A stretch of 64,000 bases of DNA from the NCBI RefSeq assembly GCF_007625205.1, contig NZ_VMNI01000004.1, positions 1 to 64,000 on the forward strand, given 5' to 3'. The notes under the pieces are model-generated. The model had not been told where the DNA came from. It saw nothing but the letters and a program-made list of their open reading frames with translations, and searched no databases. The first letter of the stretch is position 1; every line of letters begins with the position of its first letter. The stretch comes from Denitromonas ohlonensis (GTDB lineage: Bacteria; Pseudomonadota; Gammaproteobacteria; Burkholderiales; Rhodocyclaceae). Both the position numbers and the translations under genes were made by a program. Positions 38,873 to 48,800 of the stretch are shown piece by piece.

Positions 38873-39786
38873 GTGCGGCGGCGCGCCCGCAGATCTTGCT
38901 GGTCGATGACGAGGGTTTCAACCTCGAACTCATGGCCCATGCCCTGTCCAGCCAGGCGTATGACGTGAGTACGGCCGATAGTGGGCGCAGCGCGCTGGCA
39001 CAGATGGCGGCCAGCACCTCGGGTTTCGATCTGGTGGTGCTCGATCAGCGCATGGCGCCGCCCGACGGGCTGGACGTGTTGCGACAGATGCGGAGCCTGC
39101 CGCAACAGGCGCTGACGCCGGTGATCATCCAGACCGCCGTGGCCGATCCGGATACCGTGGCCGAGGGCATTGCCGCCGGCGCTTACTACTACCTTACCAA
39201 GCCGTATCGTGCGAATTCGCTGCTGACCCTGGTGCGCGCGGCACTGGCGAATCATGTCGAGCGTACCCAGCTGTCGCTGGAGGTGCGTGAGCTGCGGCGC
39301 ACGGTGGGCTTGCTGGACGCGGCGCAGTTTCGTCTGCGCAGTGTGGACGAGGCCAGCGCACTCGCCCATGGGCTGGCGGTTTTGTGCGCCACGCCGGATC
39401 TGGCCGCCATCGGTTTGTCCGAGTTGCTGCGCAATGCGGTCGAGCACGGCAACCTGGCGATCGGCTACGAGACCAAGGCCGAGCTGGTGCAAAGTGGTCG
39501 CTGGCGTGACGAGATCGATCGCCGGATGCGCCTGCCGGCCTACCGTGATCGGCGGGTGTGGGTCGAGGTGCGGCGCGCCGTCGAGTCGGTCAGCATCACC
39601 ATTCGCGATGAGGGCGAGGGCTTCGACTGGCGGCCGTTCATGGCGCTGTCGGCCGAGCGGGCGACGCAGGTCAATGGCCGCGGGATCTCGCTCGCCTGCC
39701 GGCTTGGTTTTTTGTCGGTTGCGTATCGCGATGGCGGGCGCGAGGTAATGGTGAGTTGCGCGCCGGCGGTTGGCCGCCCGAACTGA
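38869..39786 (+). CDS. Response regulator fused to RsbW-like HATPase domain (pair 1)
   Basis: A 305-residue cytoplasmic protein. The N-terminal receiver has D59 as phosphoacceptor and K111. A linker leads to a C-terminal GHKL/HATPase domain with N-box LSELLRNAVEHGN (about 185-197), G1-type RDEGEGFDW and NGRGISLA. There is no phosphoacceptor histidine, so the ATPase resembles RsbW-type anti-sigma or Ser kinases rather than a histidine kinase. The GTG start overlaps the kinase stop (GTGA), so the pair is translationally coupled. Confidence 0.83.
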   Translation: MSAAARPQILLVDDEGFNLELMAHALSSQAYDVSTADSGRSALAQMAASTSGFDLVVLDQRMAPPDGLDVLRQMRSLPQQALTPVIIQTAVADPDTVAEGIAAGAYYYLTKPYRANSLLTLVRAALANHVERTQLSLEVRELRRTVGLLDAAQFRLRSVDEASALAHGLAVLCATPDLAAIGLSELLRNAVEHGNLAIGYETKAELVQSGRWRDEIDRRMRLPAYRDRRVWVEVRRAVESVSITIRDEGEGFDWRPFMALSAERATQVNGRGISLACRLGFLSVAYRDGGREVMVSCAPAVGRPN

Positions 39787-39819
39787 GCGTCGAGTGACGC
39801 ACCTGAAGGCGCGGATGTC

Positions 39820-39854
39820 TTGACACTCAGGAATATCAGCATAAACTAATATGC
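39820..39854 (+). promoter_or_regulatory. Putative promoter and dyad at the RND/SQR operon start
   Basis: TTGACA (39820-39825, perfect) lies 16 bp before TAAACT (39842-39847, 4 of 6 matches to the -10). The dyad GCATA-N6-TATGC (39839-39854) overlaps the -10 and ends one base before the GTG start codon, a position where a repressor could block polymerase. Confidence 0.45.
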
Positions 39855-40907
39855 GTGAAATCCCCGACCCACTCCCTCTCCGTTGTCGCGCTGTGTGCGT
39901 TCGCTCTGTCGGCCGCGCCTGCCGTTTTTGCCACCGAGCTTGAAACGGCGCTGGTCGAGCGCGCCGCCACCGGTGTGCGCCATGTGGCCGAAGCCGTTGT
40001 CGAGGCGGTCAATAGCGCCACGATTGCCGCCCAGGTGCAAGGACGCATCACCGAGGTGGCGGCCGACGCCGGCGACCGCGTCAGTGCCGGGCAGGTGCTG
40101 ATGCGCATCGATGCCAGCGAGGCCAATCAGGCCGTCGCTGGCGCCGCGGCATCGGTCGCTCAGGCGCAAGCCACCTATGTGAACGCGCAGGCTGAATGGC
40201 GGCGCAATGTGTCGCTGAAGGAAAAGGGCTTTGTCAGCCAGGCGGTGGTCGATCAGGCCGTGGCGGCAATGAATGTGGCGGCCGCGGGGCTGACCGCAGC
40301 CAAAGCCGGGCGTGGGCAGGCCGCGACCGTGCGCGATTTCACCCGTATTTCGGCGCCGATCAGTGGCGTGGTTGCCGAGCGCCATGCCGAGGTCGGCGAA
40401 ATGGCTCAGCCCGGCCGGCCGCTGCTGACACTTTACGACCCGCGCCAGTTGCGTGTCGTGGCGCAGTTGCCGCAGTCGGTAGCGCAAGGTGTGTCGGGCA
40501 TGCCCTTGGCGGCCGACATCGTGCTGATCGGGCAGGCTGGCCCGGTGGCTGCGACGGCCGTGATGCTGGTGCCGTCGGCCGATCCGAAAACCCACACCAT
40601 GGAAGTGCGCGCGGTGCTGCCGGCGACGGTGGCCGGCGTCGTGCCGGGTCAGTTTGCGCGTTTGATGCTGCAGGTCGGTACCGCGCCGCGTTTGACCATG
40701 CCGGCCGCGGCCGTGCTTCGCCGTGGCGAAGTGACGGCGGTGTATGTCCAGACCGACGCCGGTTTCCGCCTGCGTCAGATACGTCCCGGCGAGGTCTTGC
40801 CGGATGGCCGGATCGAGATTCTGGCCGGCCTGAATGAGGGAGACAGGGTCGCCCTGGATCCCATTAAAGCGAGCCTGTTGCGCCAACAAAACGCTTCACA
40901 ACAATAG
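39855..40907 (+). CDS. RND efflux periplasmic adaptor (membrane fusion protein)
   Basis: A 350-residue protein with a signal peptide (about 1-24), a barrel-sandwich/lipoyl region (AQVQGRITEVAADAGDRVSAGQVL, cut here to its ends, about 55-78), a helical hairpin, and SGVVAERHAEVGEMAQPGRPLL. It links an RND pump to an outer-membrane channel, for which no gene is present here. It starts with GTG at 39855 and no ribosome-binding site is obvious, so a leaderless start is possible. It is the first gene of the SQR/RND operon. Confidence 0.88.
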   Translation: MKSPTHSLSVVALCAFALSAAPAVFATELETALVERAATGVRHVAEAVVEAVNSATIAAQVQGRITEVAADAGDRVSAGQVLMRIDASEANQAVAGAAASVAQAQATYVNAQAEWRRNVSLKEKGFVSQAVVDQAVAAMNVAAAGLTAAKAGRGQAATVRDFTRISAPISGVVAERHAEVGEMAQPGRPLLTLYDPRQLRVVAQLPQSVAQGVSGMPLAADIVLIGQAGPVAATAVMLVPSADPKTHTMEVRAVLPATVAGVVPGQFARLMLQVGTAPRLTMPAAAVLRRGEVTAVYVQTDAGFRLRQIRPGEVLPDGRIEILAGLNEGDRVALDPIKASLLRQQNASQQ

Positions 40908-40997
40908 CGCGGACTCGCACAACGTGTCTGGACGGGACTTCGGCTGCGCCGGCGCCCGGACCGGATGCACCAGTGCTCATGGCTTGGAGGAGAGACG

Positions 40998-42272
40998 ATG
41001 GCGCACATAGTGATTGTTGGAGCGGGGCTCGGCGGACTGCCGATGGCCTACGAAATGAAGGCGCTGGCGCGCGCGGAAGACCGGATCACGGTGGTGGCCA
41101 ACAATGGCCGCTTCCACTTCACGCCATCGAATCCCTGGGTGGCGGTGAACTGGCGCAAGCGCGATGACATCGAACTCGAGATCGCGCCGCTGCTGGCGAA
41201 GAAGAAGATCGAGTTCGTTCAGCAGGCGGTGACTCAGGTGCACGCCTCGGACAACAGCCTGACGCTGGCCGACGGCAGCAGTCTCGAGTACGACATTCTG
41301 GTCATCGCGACCGGCCCGCAGCTGGCTTTTGACGAAATCCCCGGCCTCGGGCCCGAGGGCTTCACCCAGTCGATCTGCCATGTGGATCACGCGGTGACGG
41401 CCGAGGCGAACTGGCAGGCCTTCGTGAACGATCCTGGCCCGATCGTGGTCGGTGCGGTGCAGGGCGCCTCGTGCTTCGGGCCGGCCTACGAGTTCGCGCG
41501 CATCATGGAAACGGACCTGCGCAAGCGCAAGCTGCGCGACCGGGTGCCGATGACCTTCGTCACCTCCGAACCCTACATCGGTCACCTCGGCCTGGGCGGC
41601 GTGGGCGACTCGAAGGGCATGATCGAGTCGATGTTCCGCGACCGCCACATCAAATGGATCTGCAATGCCAAGGTCGACAAGGTCGAGGACGGCACCATGT
41701 TCGTGACCGAGCATGACGACGAAGGCAAGCCGAAGCGCCAGCACGAGTTGCCCTTCAAGTACTCGATGATGCTGCCGGCCTTCCGCGGCATCGATGCGGT
41801 GCGCGGGGTCGAGGGGCTGGTCAATCCGCGCGGCTTCGTGCTGATCGACGAATTCCAGCGCAACCCGCGCTATCCGAACATCTACGGCATCGGCGTGTGT
41901 GTGGCGATTCCGCCGGTGGAGGCCACACCGGTGCCGACCGGCGTGCCCAAGACCGGCTACATGATCGAATCGATGGTCACCGCCACCGCCAAGAACATCC
42001 GCGCCGTGCTCGATGGCGAGCAGCCGGTCGAGCGTGCCACCTGGAACGCGGTGTGCCTGGCCGACTTCGGCGACACCGGCGCGGCCTTCGTGGCGCTGCC
42101 GCAGATTCCGCCACGCAATGTGAACTGGTACTCGGAGGGCCGCTGGGTGCATCTGGCCAAGGTCGGCTTCGAGAAGTACTTCCTGCGCAAGATGAAGAAG
42201 GGCACCACCGAGCCGATCTACGAAAAGATCGTGCTCGACGCGCTCGGCATCATGAAACTCAAGAATCGGTAG
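40998..42272 (+). CDS. sqr: Sulfide:quinone oxidoreductase-like flavoprotein
   Basis: A 424-residue FAD-dependent disulfide-oxidoreductase-fold enzyme. The N-terminal FAD motif is VIVGAGLGGLPMAYE. Cysteines lie where SQR has its sulfide-oxidising residues: SICHVDHA (about 126), GASCFGPAYEF (about 158) and IGVCVAIPPVEATPVPTGVPKTGY (about 300). SQR oxidises sulfide to polysulfide and passes electrons to quinone. The ATG at 40998 has GGAGGAGAG before it. Lying between an RND adaptor and pump, it may serve sulfide detoxification. Confidence 0.87.
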   Translation: MAHIVIVGAGLGGLPMAYEMKALARAEDRITVVANNGRFHFTPSNPWVAVNWRKRDDIELEIAPLLAKKKIEFVQQAVTQVHASDNSLTLADGSSLEYDILVIATGPQLAFDEIPGLGPEGFTQSICHVDHAVTAEANWQAFVNDPGPIVVGAVQGASCFGPAYEFARIMETDLRKRKLRDRVPMTFVTSEPYIGHLGLGGVGDSKGMIESMFRDRHIKWICNAKVDKVEDGTMFVTEHDDEGKPKRQHELPFKYSMMLPAFRGIDAVRGVEGLVNPRGFVLIDEFQRNPRYPNIYGIGVCVAIPPVEATPVPTGVPKTGYMIESMVTATAKNIRAVLDGEQPVERATWNAVCLADFGDTGAAFVALPQIPPRNVNWYSEGRWVHLAKVGFEKYFLRKMKKGTTEPIYEKIVLDALGIMKLKNR

Positions 42273-42282
42273 ATCGCACCAC

Positions 42283-45200
42283 GTGAGCAATGACACCCCC
42301 TCCCTCGGCCTGTCCGGACAAATCGCCAGCGGCTTTCAGCGCAATGCGCTGACGCCGCTGCTGGCGCTGGTGCTGTTCCTGATGGGGGTGTTCGCCACCT
42401 TGATCACCCCCAAGGAGGAAGAGCCCCAGATCGACGTCACCATGGCCAACGTCTTCGTGCCTTTTCCGGGTGCCTCGGCGCGGGAGGTGGAGTCGCTGGT
42501 GTCGCGTCCGGCCGAGCAGGTGCTCTCGCGCATGGCCGGGGTTGAGCATGTGTATTCGGTGTCGCAGCCGGACATGTCGGTGCTCACCGTGCAGTTCGAG
42601 GTCGGTGTGCCCAATCAGGACGCGCTGGTGCGGCTCTACGACACGCTGGAGTCGCACCGCGACTGGCTGCGCCCCGAACTGGGCGTGCTCGAACCCATCG
42701 TCAAGCCGAAGGGCATCGACGATGTGCCGATTGTCGGCCTCACGCTGTGGACCGAGGACCCCGATCGCGCCGGCTTCGACATGCAGCAGGTGGCCCGCGC
42801 GATCGAGATCGACCTCAAGCGCATCCCCGGCACGCGTGACGTGGTGACCATCGGCGGCCCCGGCCATGTGCTGCGCGTGCTGATGGACCCGGCGCGGATG
42901 AACGCGCATGGCGTGACGGCGGCGGACCTCAAAGCCGCGCTGCAGGTGTCGAATGCCTCGCAATCCGCCGGCCGGCTGGTGGCCGACAATCAGGAGGTGC
43001 TGGTGCAGACCGGCACCTACATCAGCTCGGCGCAGGATGTGCGCGCGTTGGTGGTGGGCGTGGCCGACGGCAAGCCGGTGTATCTGTCGGACGTGGCCGA
43101 GGTAGCCAACGGGCCGGACCAGCCCTCGCGCTATGTGTGGTTCGGCGCGGGTGCGGCGGCGGCCGAGCGCGGCATCGACACCGCTGGGGTATCGCCCGCG
43201 GTGACGCTGTCGGTGTCGAAAAAGCCCGGCGCCAATGCCTCGGACGTGGCCAACGCGCTGCTCGCCCGCGTCGAGACCTTGCGGGGCACGGTGATCCCCG
43301 AGGGCGTCAACGTCACCGTCACCCGCAACTACGGCGAAACCGCCAACGACAAGGCCAACAAGCTGATCGGCAAGCTGGTGTTCGCCACCAGCGCGGTGGT
43401 CTTGCTGGTGCTGCTCACGCTGGGCTGGCGCGAGGCGGTCATCGTCGGTCTGGCGGTCACGCTGACCCTGGCGGCGACGCTGTTCGCGTCCTGGGCCTGG
43501 GGCTTCACGCTCAACCGGGTGAGCCTGTTCGCGCTCATTTTCTCGATCGGCATTCTGGTGGACGATGCCATCGTGGTGGTCGAGAACATCCATCGCTGGC
43601 ATTTGCTCGAACCGGACAAACCGCTGTGGCAGCTGATTCCCAAGGCCGTCGACGAGGTCGGCGGGCCGACCATTCTCGCCACCTTCACGGTGATCGCGGC
43701 GCTGCTGCCGATGGCCTTTGTGTCGGGCCTGATGGGCCCCTACATGAGCCCGATCCCGATCAATGCCTCGATGGGCATGTTCATCTCGCTGCTGGTGGCC
43801 TTTATCGTCACCCCGTGGCTGGCGCAGAAGATGCTCAAGTCGACCAGTGGCCACGCCCATGCCGGCGAAGACCGCATGACGCGGCGGCTCACCGCCTTCT
43901 TCCGCGCAGTCATCGGCCCCTTGATCGATGCCAAGCGCGGCCGGCGCAACCGCAGCCTGCTGTGGCTGCTGGTGATCGCGCTGATCGCCGGCTCGGTGGC
44001 GCTGGCGGCGGTCAAGCTGGTGGTGCTCAAGATGCTGCCGCTGGACAACAAGTCGGAATTCCAGGTGGTGCTCGACATGCCGGTGGGCACGCCGCTGGAG
44101 CGCACTGCGCAGGTGCTGCTGGAGATCGGCGAGGCGGTGGGCAAGACGCCCGAAGTGACCGACTGGCAAGCCTACGCCGGCACCGCCAGCCCGATCAACT
44201 TCAACGGCCTGGTGCGCCAGTACTACCTGCGCAGCGCGCCGGAGCAGGGCGACTTGCAGATCAATCTGGTCGACAAGGCGCACCGTGATCGCAGCAGCCA
44301 TGAGGTGGCCGGTGCGGTGCGTGCGGCGGTCACCGCCATCGCGCGAGCGCACGGCGGCAACGCCAAGGTGGTCGAAGTGCCGCCCGGCCCGCCGGTGCTC
44401 TCGCCCATCGTCGCCGAAGTCTATGGCCCGGACTACACCGGCCAGCTGGCGGTGGCGCAGCAGGTGCGCGAGGTCTTCGACACCACGCCCGACATCGTCG
44501 GCGCCGACGACAGCATCGACGAGACCGCGCCCAAGCTGGTGCTGCGGGTCAATCAGGCCAAGGCGGCGCTGATGGGCGTGGCGCAGGCGCAGATCGTTGA
44601 AGTGATGCGCCTCGGTCTCGCCGGTGAGAGCGTGACGCCGCTGCATGGCGGCGACAACAAGTACGAGATCCCGGTGCGCATCCAGTTGCCGCCCACGCAG
44701 CAGTCAACGGTGGCGCATCTGCTGCAACTCAAGCTGCGCGCGCAGGACGGCACGCTGATACCGGTGTCCGAGCTGGTCAGCGTACACCCCACCGAGCGCG
44801 ACCAGGTCATCTATCACAAGGACTTGCTGCCGGTGGTGTATGTGACCGCCGATATGGCCGGCGCGCTCGACTCGCCGCTCTACGGCATGTTCGACATCCG
44901 CAGCCAGATCAAGGACATGCCGCTGGTGGGCGAGCGCCTGGCTGGCGTGCTGGACGAGTGGTTCATCCAGCAGCCGCACGACCCCTACGCCGGCTACAGC
45001 GTGAAATGGGACGGCGAGTGGCAAGTGACCTACGAGACCTTCCGCGACATGGGCGCCGCCTACGCGGTCGGCCTGATCCTGATTTACCTGCTGGTGGTGG
45101 CGCAGTTCCGCCGCTATCTGGTGCCGCTGATCATCATGGCGCCGATCCCGCTGACCATCATCGGCGTGATGCCCGGCCACGCCTTGCTTGGCGCGCAATT

Positions 45201-45549
45201 CACCGCCACCTCGATGATCGGCATGATCGCGCTGGCCGGCATCATCGTGCGCAACTCCATCTTGCTGGTGGACTTCATCAACCACCAGGTGCGCGCCGGC
45301 GTGCCCTTTGCCGAGGCGGTGATCACCTCGGCCGCGGTGCGCGCCAAGCCGATCGGCCTGACCGCGCTGGCCGCCATGATTGGCGCCGCCTTCATTCTCG
45401 ACGACCCGATCTTCAACGGCCTGGCGATCAGCCTCATCTTCGGCATCCTGGTGTCCACGGTGCTGACGCTGGTGGTGATCCCGGTGCTGTATTTCGCGGC
45501 CATGCGCCATCGCGTGGCTGAACTGCAATCAGAAGGACATCCGTCATGA
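42283..45549 (+). CDS. RND-family efflux pump
   Basis: A 1088-residue AcrB/MexB-like inner-membrane pump with two hydrophobic halves of about six segments each, separated by periplasmic loops. The first half carries the ILVDDAIVVVENIHR motif with the adjacent aspartates of the proton relay (about residues 427-441). The substrate is unknown. The GTG start lies 11 nt after sqr; the stop overlaps the DUF2892 ATG. Confidence 0.92.
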   Translation: MSNDTPSLGLSGQIASGFQRNALTPLLALVLFLMGVFATLITPKEEEPQIDVTMANVFVPFPGASAREVESLVSRPAEQVLSRMAGVEHVYSVSQPDMSVLTVQFEVGVPNQDALVRLYDTLESHRDWLRPELGVLEPIVKPKGIDDVPIVGLTLWTEDPDRAGFDMQQVARAIEIDLKRIPGTRDVVTIGGPGHVLRVLMDPARMNAHGVTAADLKAALQVSNASQSAGRLVADNQEVLVQTGTYISSAQDVRALVVGVADGKPVYLSDVAEVANGPDQPSRYVWFGAGAAAAERGIDTAGVSPAVTLSVSKKPGANASDVANALLARVETLRGTVIPEGVNVTVTRNYGETANDKANKLIGKLVFATSAVVLLVLLTLGWREAVIVGLAVTLTLAATLFASWAWGFTLNRVSLFALIFSIGILVDDAIVVVENIHRWHLLEPDKPLWQLIPKAVDEVGGPTILATFTVIAALLPMAFVSGLMGPYMSPIPINASMGMFISLLVAFIVTPWLAQKMLKSTSGHAHAGEDRMTRRLTAFFRAVIGPLIDAKRGRRNRSLLWLLVIALIAGSVALAAVKLVVLKMLPLDNKSEFQVVLDMPVGTPLERTAQVLLEIGEAVGKTPEVTDWQAYAGTASPINFNGLVRQYYLRSAPEQGDLQINLVDKAHRDRSSHEVAGAVRAAVTAIARAHGGNAKVVEVPPGPPVLSPIVAEVYGPDYTGQLAVAQQVREVFDTTPDIVGADDSIDETAPKLVLRVNQAKAALMGVAQAQIVEVMRLGLAGESVTPLHGGDNKYEIPVRIQLPPTQQSTVAHLLQLKLRAQDGTLIPVSELVSVHPTERDQVIYHKDLLPVVYVTADMAGALDSPLYGMFDIRSQIKDMPLVGERLAGVLDEWFIQQPHDPYAGYSVKWDGEWQVTYETFRDMGAAYAVGLILIYLLVVAQFRRYLVPLIIMAPIPLTIIGVMPGHALLGAQFTATSMIGMIALAGIIVRNSILLVDFINHQVRAGVPFAEAVITSAAVRAKPIGLTALAAMIGAAFILDDPIFNGLAISLIFGILVSTVLTLVVIPVLYFAAMRHRVAELQSEGHPS

Positions 45550-45770
45550 CGCTGACCGTCAATCAATTCGTTCGCATCTTCGCCGGCGCCTTTGTGCTCA
45601 TCTCGCTGGCGCTGGGGGTGGAAGCCTCGCCGCTGTTCGTGAACGCTAACTTTCTGTGGTTTACCGCCTTTGTCGGCGCCAATCTTTTCCAGAGCGGCTT
45701 CACCGGGCTGTGCCCGCTGGAGACCGTCCTGCGCAAGCTCGGCGTCAAGGACAGCATCGGCTGCAGCTGA
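45546..45770 (+). CDS. DUF2892/YgaP-like membrane protein
   Basis: A 74-residue protein with two hydrophobic segments and the conserved GFTGLCPLETVLRKLG end typical of DUF2892, the membrane part of YgaP-type rhodanese proteins. It is frequently encoded beside sulfur-oxidising enzymes. The ATGA overlap with the RND stop indicates co-translation. Confidence 0.88.
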   Translation: MTLTVNQFVRIFAGAFVLISLALGVEASPLFVNANFLWFTAFVGANLFQSGFTGLCPLETVLRKLGVKDSIGCS

Positions 45771-45828
45771 GCCTCAATCAGGGGCGTTCTGCCCTCAAGT
45801 CAGCGCGGGTTTGGGCCGATAAGCAGGA

Positions 45829-48800
45829 ATGTCGTCCCCCGACTCCGCTTCGCTGACTTTGCCTGAGACATCTTCCGGCGCTGAGGCTCACGCCGCCCGC
45901 GCCGCGTCCTTGCGCCGGGCGTTTCCCCTCGCGCTGATGGTGTTGCTGCTTGGCGTGGTACTGACCTGGGCCGGCGCACACTATGTCGACCGTCTGGAGT
46001 CCGCACGGACGCAGCAAGATACCGAGCACGCCGTCAATCGGGTGACCGCCGCCCTGCAGGAGCGGCTGAACTACTACATCGGCCATATGCGCGCCGCGGC
46101 CGGGCTGTTTGTCGCCTCGGAACGAGTGAGTCTGTTTGAGTGGGAGCGTTACATCGCCACCACTGAGTTGCGCCCCCTCAACGAGATGGGCGCGGCCGGG
46201 CTGGTGTACGCCCCGCGGGTCGCCGCTGACCGGCGGGCCGACTGGGAAGACTTCATGTTCTACGCCTACGACCGGGTCATCGCGATTCGCGGCTCGGCCG
46301 AAGGCGCGGCGTTTCCTGCCCAGTTCGCGGCGCCGCGGGTCAGCACGCTGGAGGTGATTCTGGGTTTCGATCTGGCCTCCAATCCTGTCCGTCGTGCGGC
46401 GATCGAAGCGTCGATCACGCGCGGTGACATCGTGCTCAGTGCGGCCATTACGCTCAAGGACGCGGGAGATGCTTCACCCGCCGGCATCCTCGCCTTGCCG
46501 GTGTTCCATCCGGCCAAAGAGCTGCGGCACGACGTGCCCGACCGTGATCTGGTGCGCGGCGTCGTAGTGCTCGGCGTCCGCTATGGCGACTGGATCGCCT
46601 CGGTGTCGAATGACTGGATCGACAAGGTTCAGGTTGAACTGCTGGATGAAACCGATGCGCTTGCCGTTCCTCTCGTGTCGCTGGGCATGTCGCCGGCCAG
46701 GCCTGGCGTGTCGCGGCGGCTGGTGGTTGGCGGGCGTCAGTTACGCCTGGTTTTCTATCCGGTCGCGCAACTGGGTGACAATGTTGCCGGGCTCACGGTG
46801 CGGGCGGCGGGTGCCTTGCTGACCCTGGCCTTTGCTTTGCTGACCTTCTATCTGGCCTCGGGCCGACATCGTGCCCTGGCGTCGGCAGAGCGTATCGGTG
46901 GTGCGCTGGCGGAGTCGGAGCGACGTTTTTCCCTGGCCGCGACAGCCACCAGCGACGGCATCTGGGAGTGGGCCTCCGACCGGCCCGAGATGTATTTGTC
47001 GGCGCGGGCCCAGTACATGCTGTTTGGCGCTCCGAGGTCGGGCCCCATTGGCTGGCGTGATGTTCTGCATTGTCTGGCCCCTGACGAGCGGCGGGTGTTG
47101 TTGCTCGCCTTGCGCGGGCATTTGCGCCATCGACAGCCGCTGGAAGTTGCCATTCGCGTCCCGGGCGGCGATGGCGAGGACCGTCAGTTGTTGGTTCGTG
47201 GGCGGGCGGCATGGGACGCCGTTGGCCGGGCGGCACGCGTGGCCGGCGCCATTTCCGATGTCTCGTTGCTGCATGAGCGCGAAGTGGCGCTGGAGCGGGC
47301 GCGAGAGTTTTACGCGCGGGTGCTCGATTTCCTCCCGCATCCGGTGTTGGTCAAGTCGGCCGATCATCGGTATGTGCTCGCCAATCAGGCCGCCGGGGTG
47401 TTTCTCGGACGCGAATCCGAAAGCATTGTGGGGCTGCGGACCGAGGATGTGTTGCCGGGCCAGTCGGCCAAGCATCTGGCCGAAGATGCGCGGGCGCTTG
47501 CCGGCGCGGTCAGCACGCAGGAGTTTCATCTGACGCTCGATAGCGGCAGCGAGCACGACGCGATCATCAGCAAGGCGGGCGTTGCCGGCCTCGATGGCGA
47601 GCCGGTGGTGCTGGTGACGATCACCGATGTGAGTGCGTTGCGCCGCGTGGAGCAAGCGCTCAAATCGTCCCTGTCCGAGCTCGACGCATTGTTCCGTAAC
47701 TCCCCCTTGGGCATGGCGATGGTGCGGGTCGACGGCAGCATCGTGCGGGTCAATGAGGCGTTTTCGCAGATTGTCGGCGTGGCGGCGGATGCCCTGCCCG
47801 GGATGCGCTACGCCGAACTGACGCCGCCGCGCCTGCATGCGCTGGATCGAGAGAAGACGATTGATGCCTTGCATGAGGGTGTGGTGACGCCATATGAGCG
47901 CGCCTTCGTTCGCCCCGACGGCACCGAAGTGCCGGTGTTGCTGAGCGGCGCGGTGATGCGTGAAGAGGAGGGCGGTACCGCGATCTGGACGGTGGTCGAA
48001 GATATTTCCGAACGCAAGGCGGCCGAGGCGGAACTGGCGGCAGCGCACGCCACCAATGCGTCCATCATTGAGGCGATGCCCGACATTCTGGTGCAGTTCG
48101 ACGCCGATCTGCGCCTGGTTGCGGTGCGTACGCGGCAAGGTGCGCCGCTGACCGTGGGGATGGACGGTGCGCTTGGGCGGCCGCTGGAAGAAATCATTTC
48201 TCAGAAGCGGTTTGCACAAGTGGTGCCGACCCTGCGCCGGGCGCACATGACCGGCCAGTTGCAGTGTGTGGAATACCAGGCGCCGGACCCCGACGGCATG
48301 ATTCAGGACTATGAAGCCCGGGTCGCCCCGGTGGGCACCGGCGGATTGCTGGTGGTGCTGCGCAATGTGTCGGAACTCAAGGCCCGGGAGCGCGCGTTGC
48401 GCGAGAGCGAGGCCCGTTTCCGGCTGCTGGCCGACGCTGCGCCCGTGGTGATCTGGCTGGCCGACCCGACGCTCAACATCACCTATGTCAATCGAAGCTG
48501 GCGAACGCTGACCGGTATGACCAGGGTGGATGTTCAGGGCACGGACTGGTTGCGTTATGTGCATCCGGATGATCTGGCCGCGGTGAAAGAGGTCGGCCGG
48601 GAGGCGCGTCAAACCCAAAAGGCCTATCAGCTTGAGTTCCGGGTGCGCCGGCCCGGCGGGCGCTATGCCTGGCTGATGGCCAAGGGCGAGCCGCGGGTCG
48701 ACGATCAGGGCCGCCTCGTGGGCTTTATCGGTGTCGGTGTGGATATTTCGAATGAAAAGAAGGCGAACGAGGCCTTGCGCCAGCATCGCGATCACCTGGC

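Noticed and set aside
42259-44646. A 795-codon open frame on the - strand opposite the RND pump
   Set aside because: A mirror of high-GC third positions in the RND gene; His/Arg/Gly-rich product without domains.
46741-48795. A 684-codon open frame on the - strand opposite the second CHASE kinase
   Set aside because: Antisense to recognisable PAS domains; no ribosome-binding site or domain of its own.
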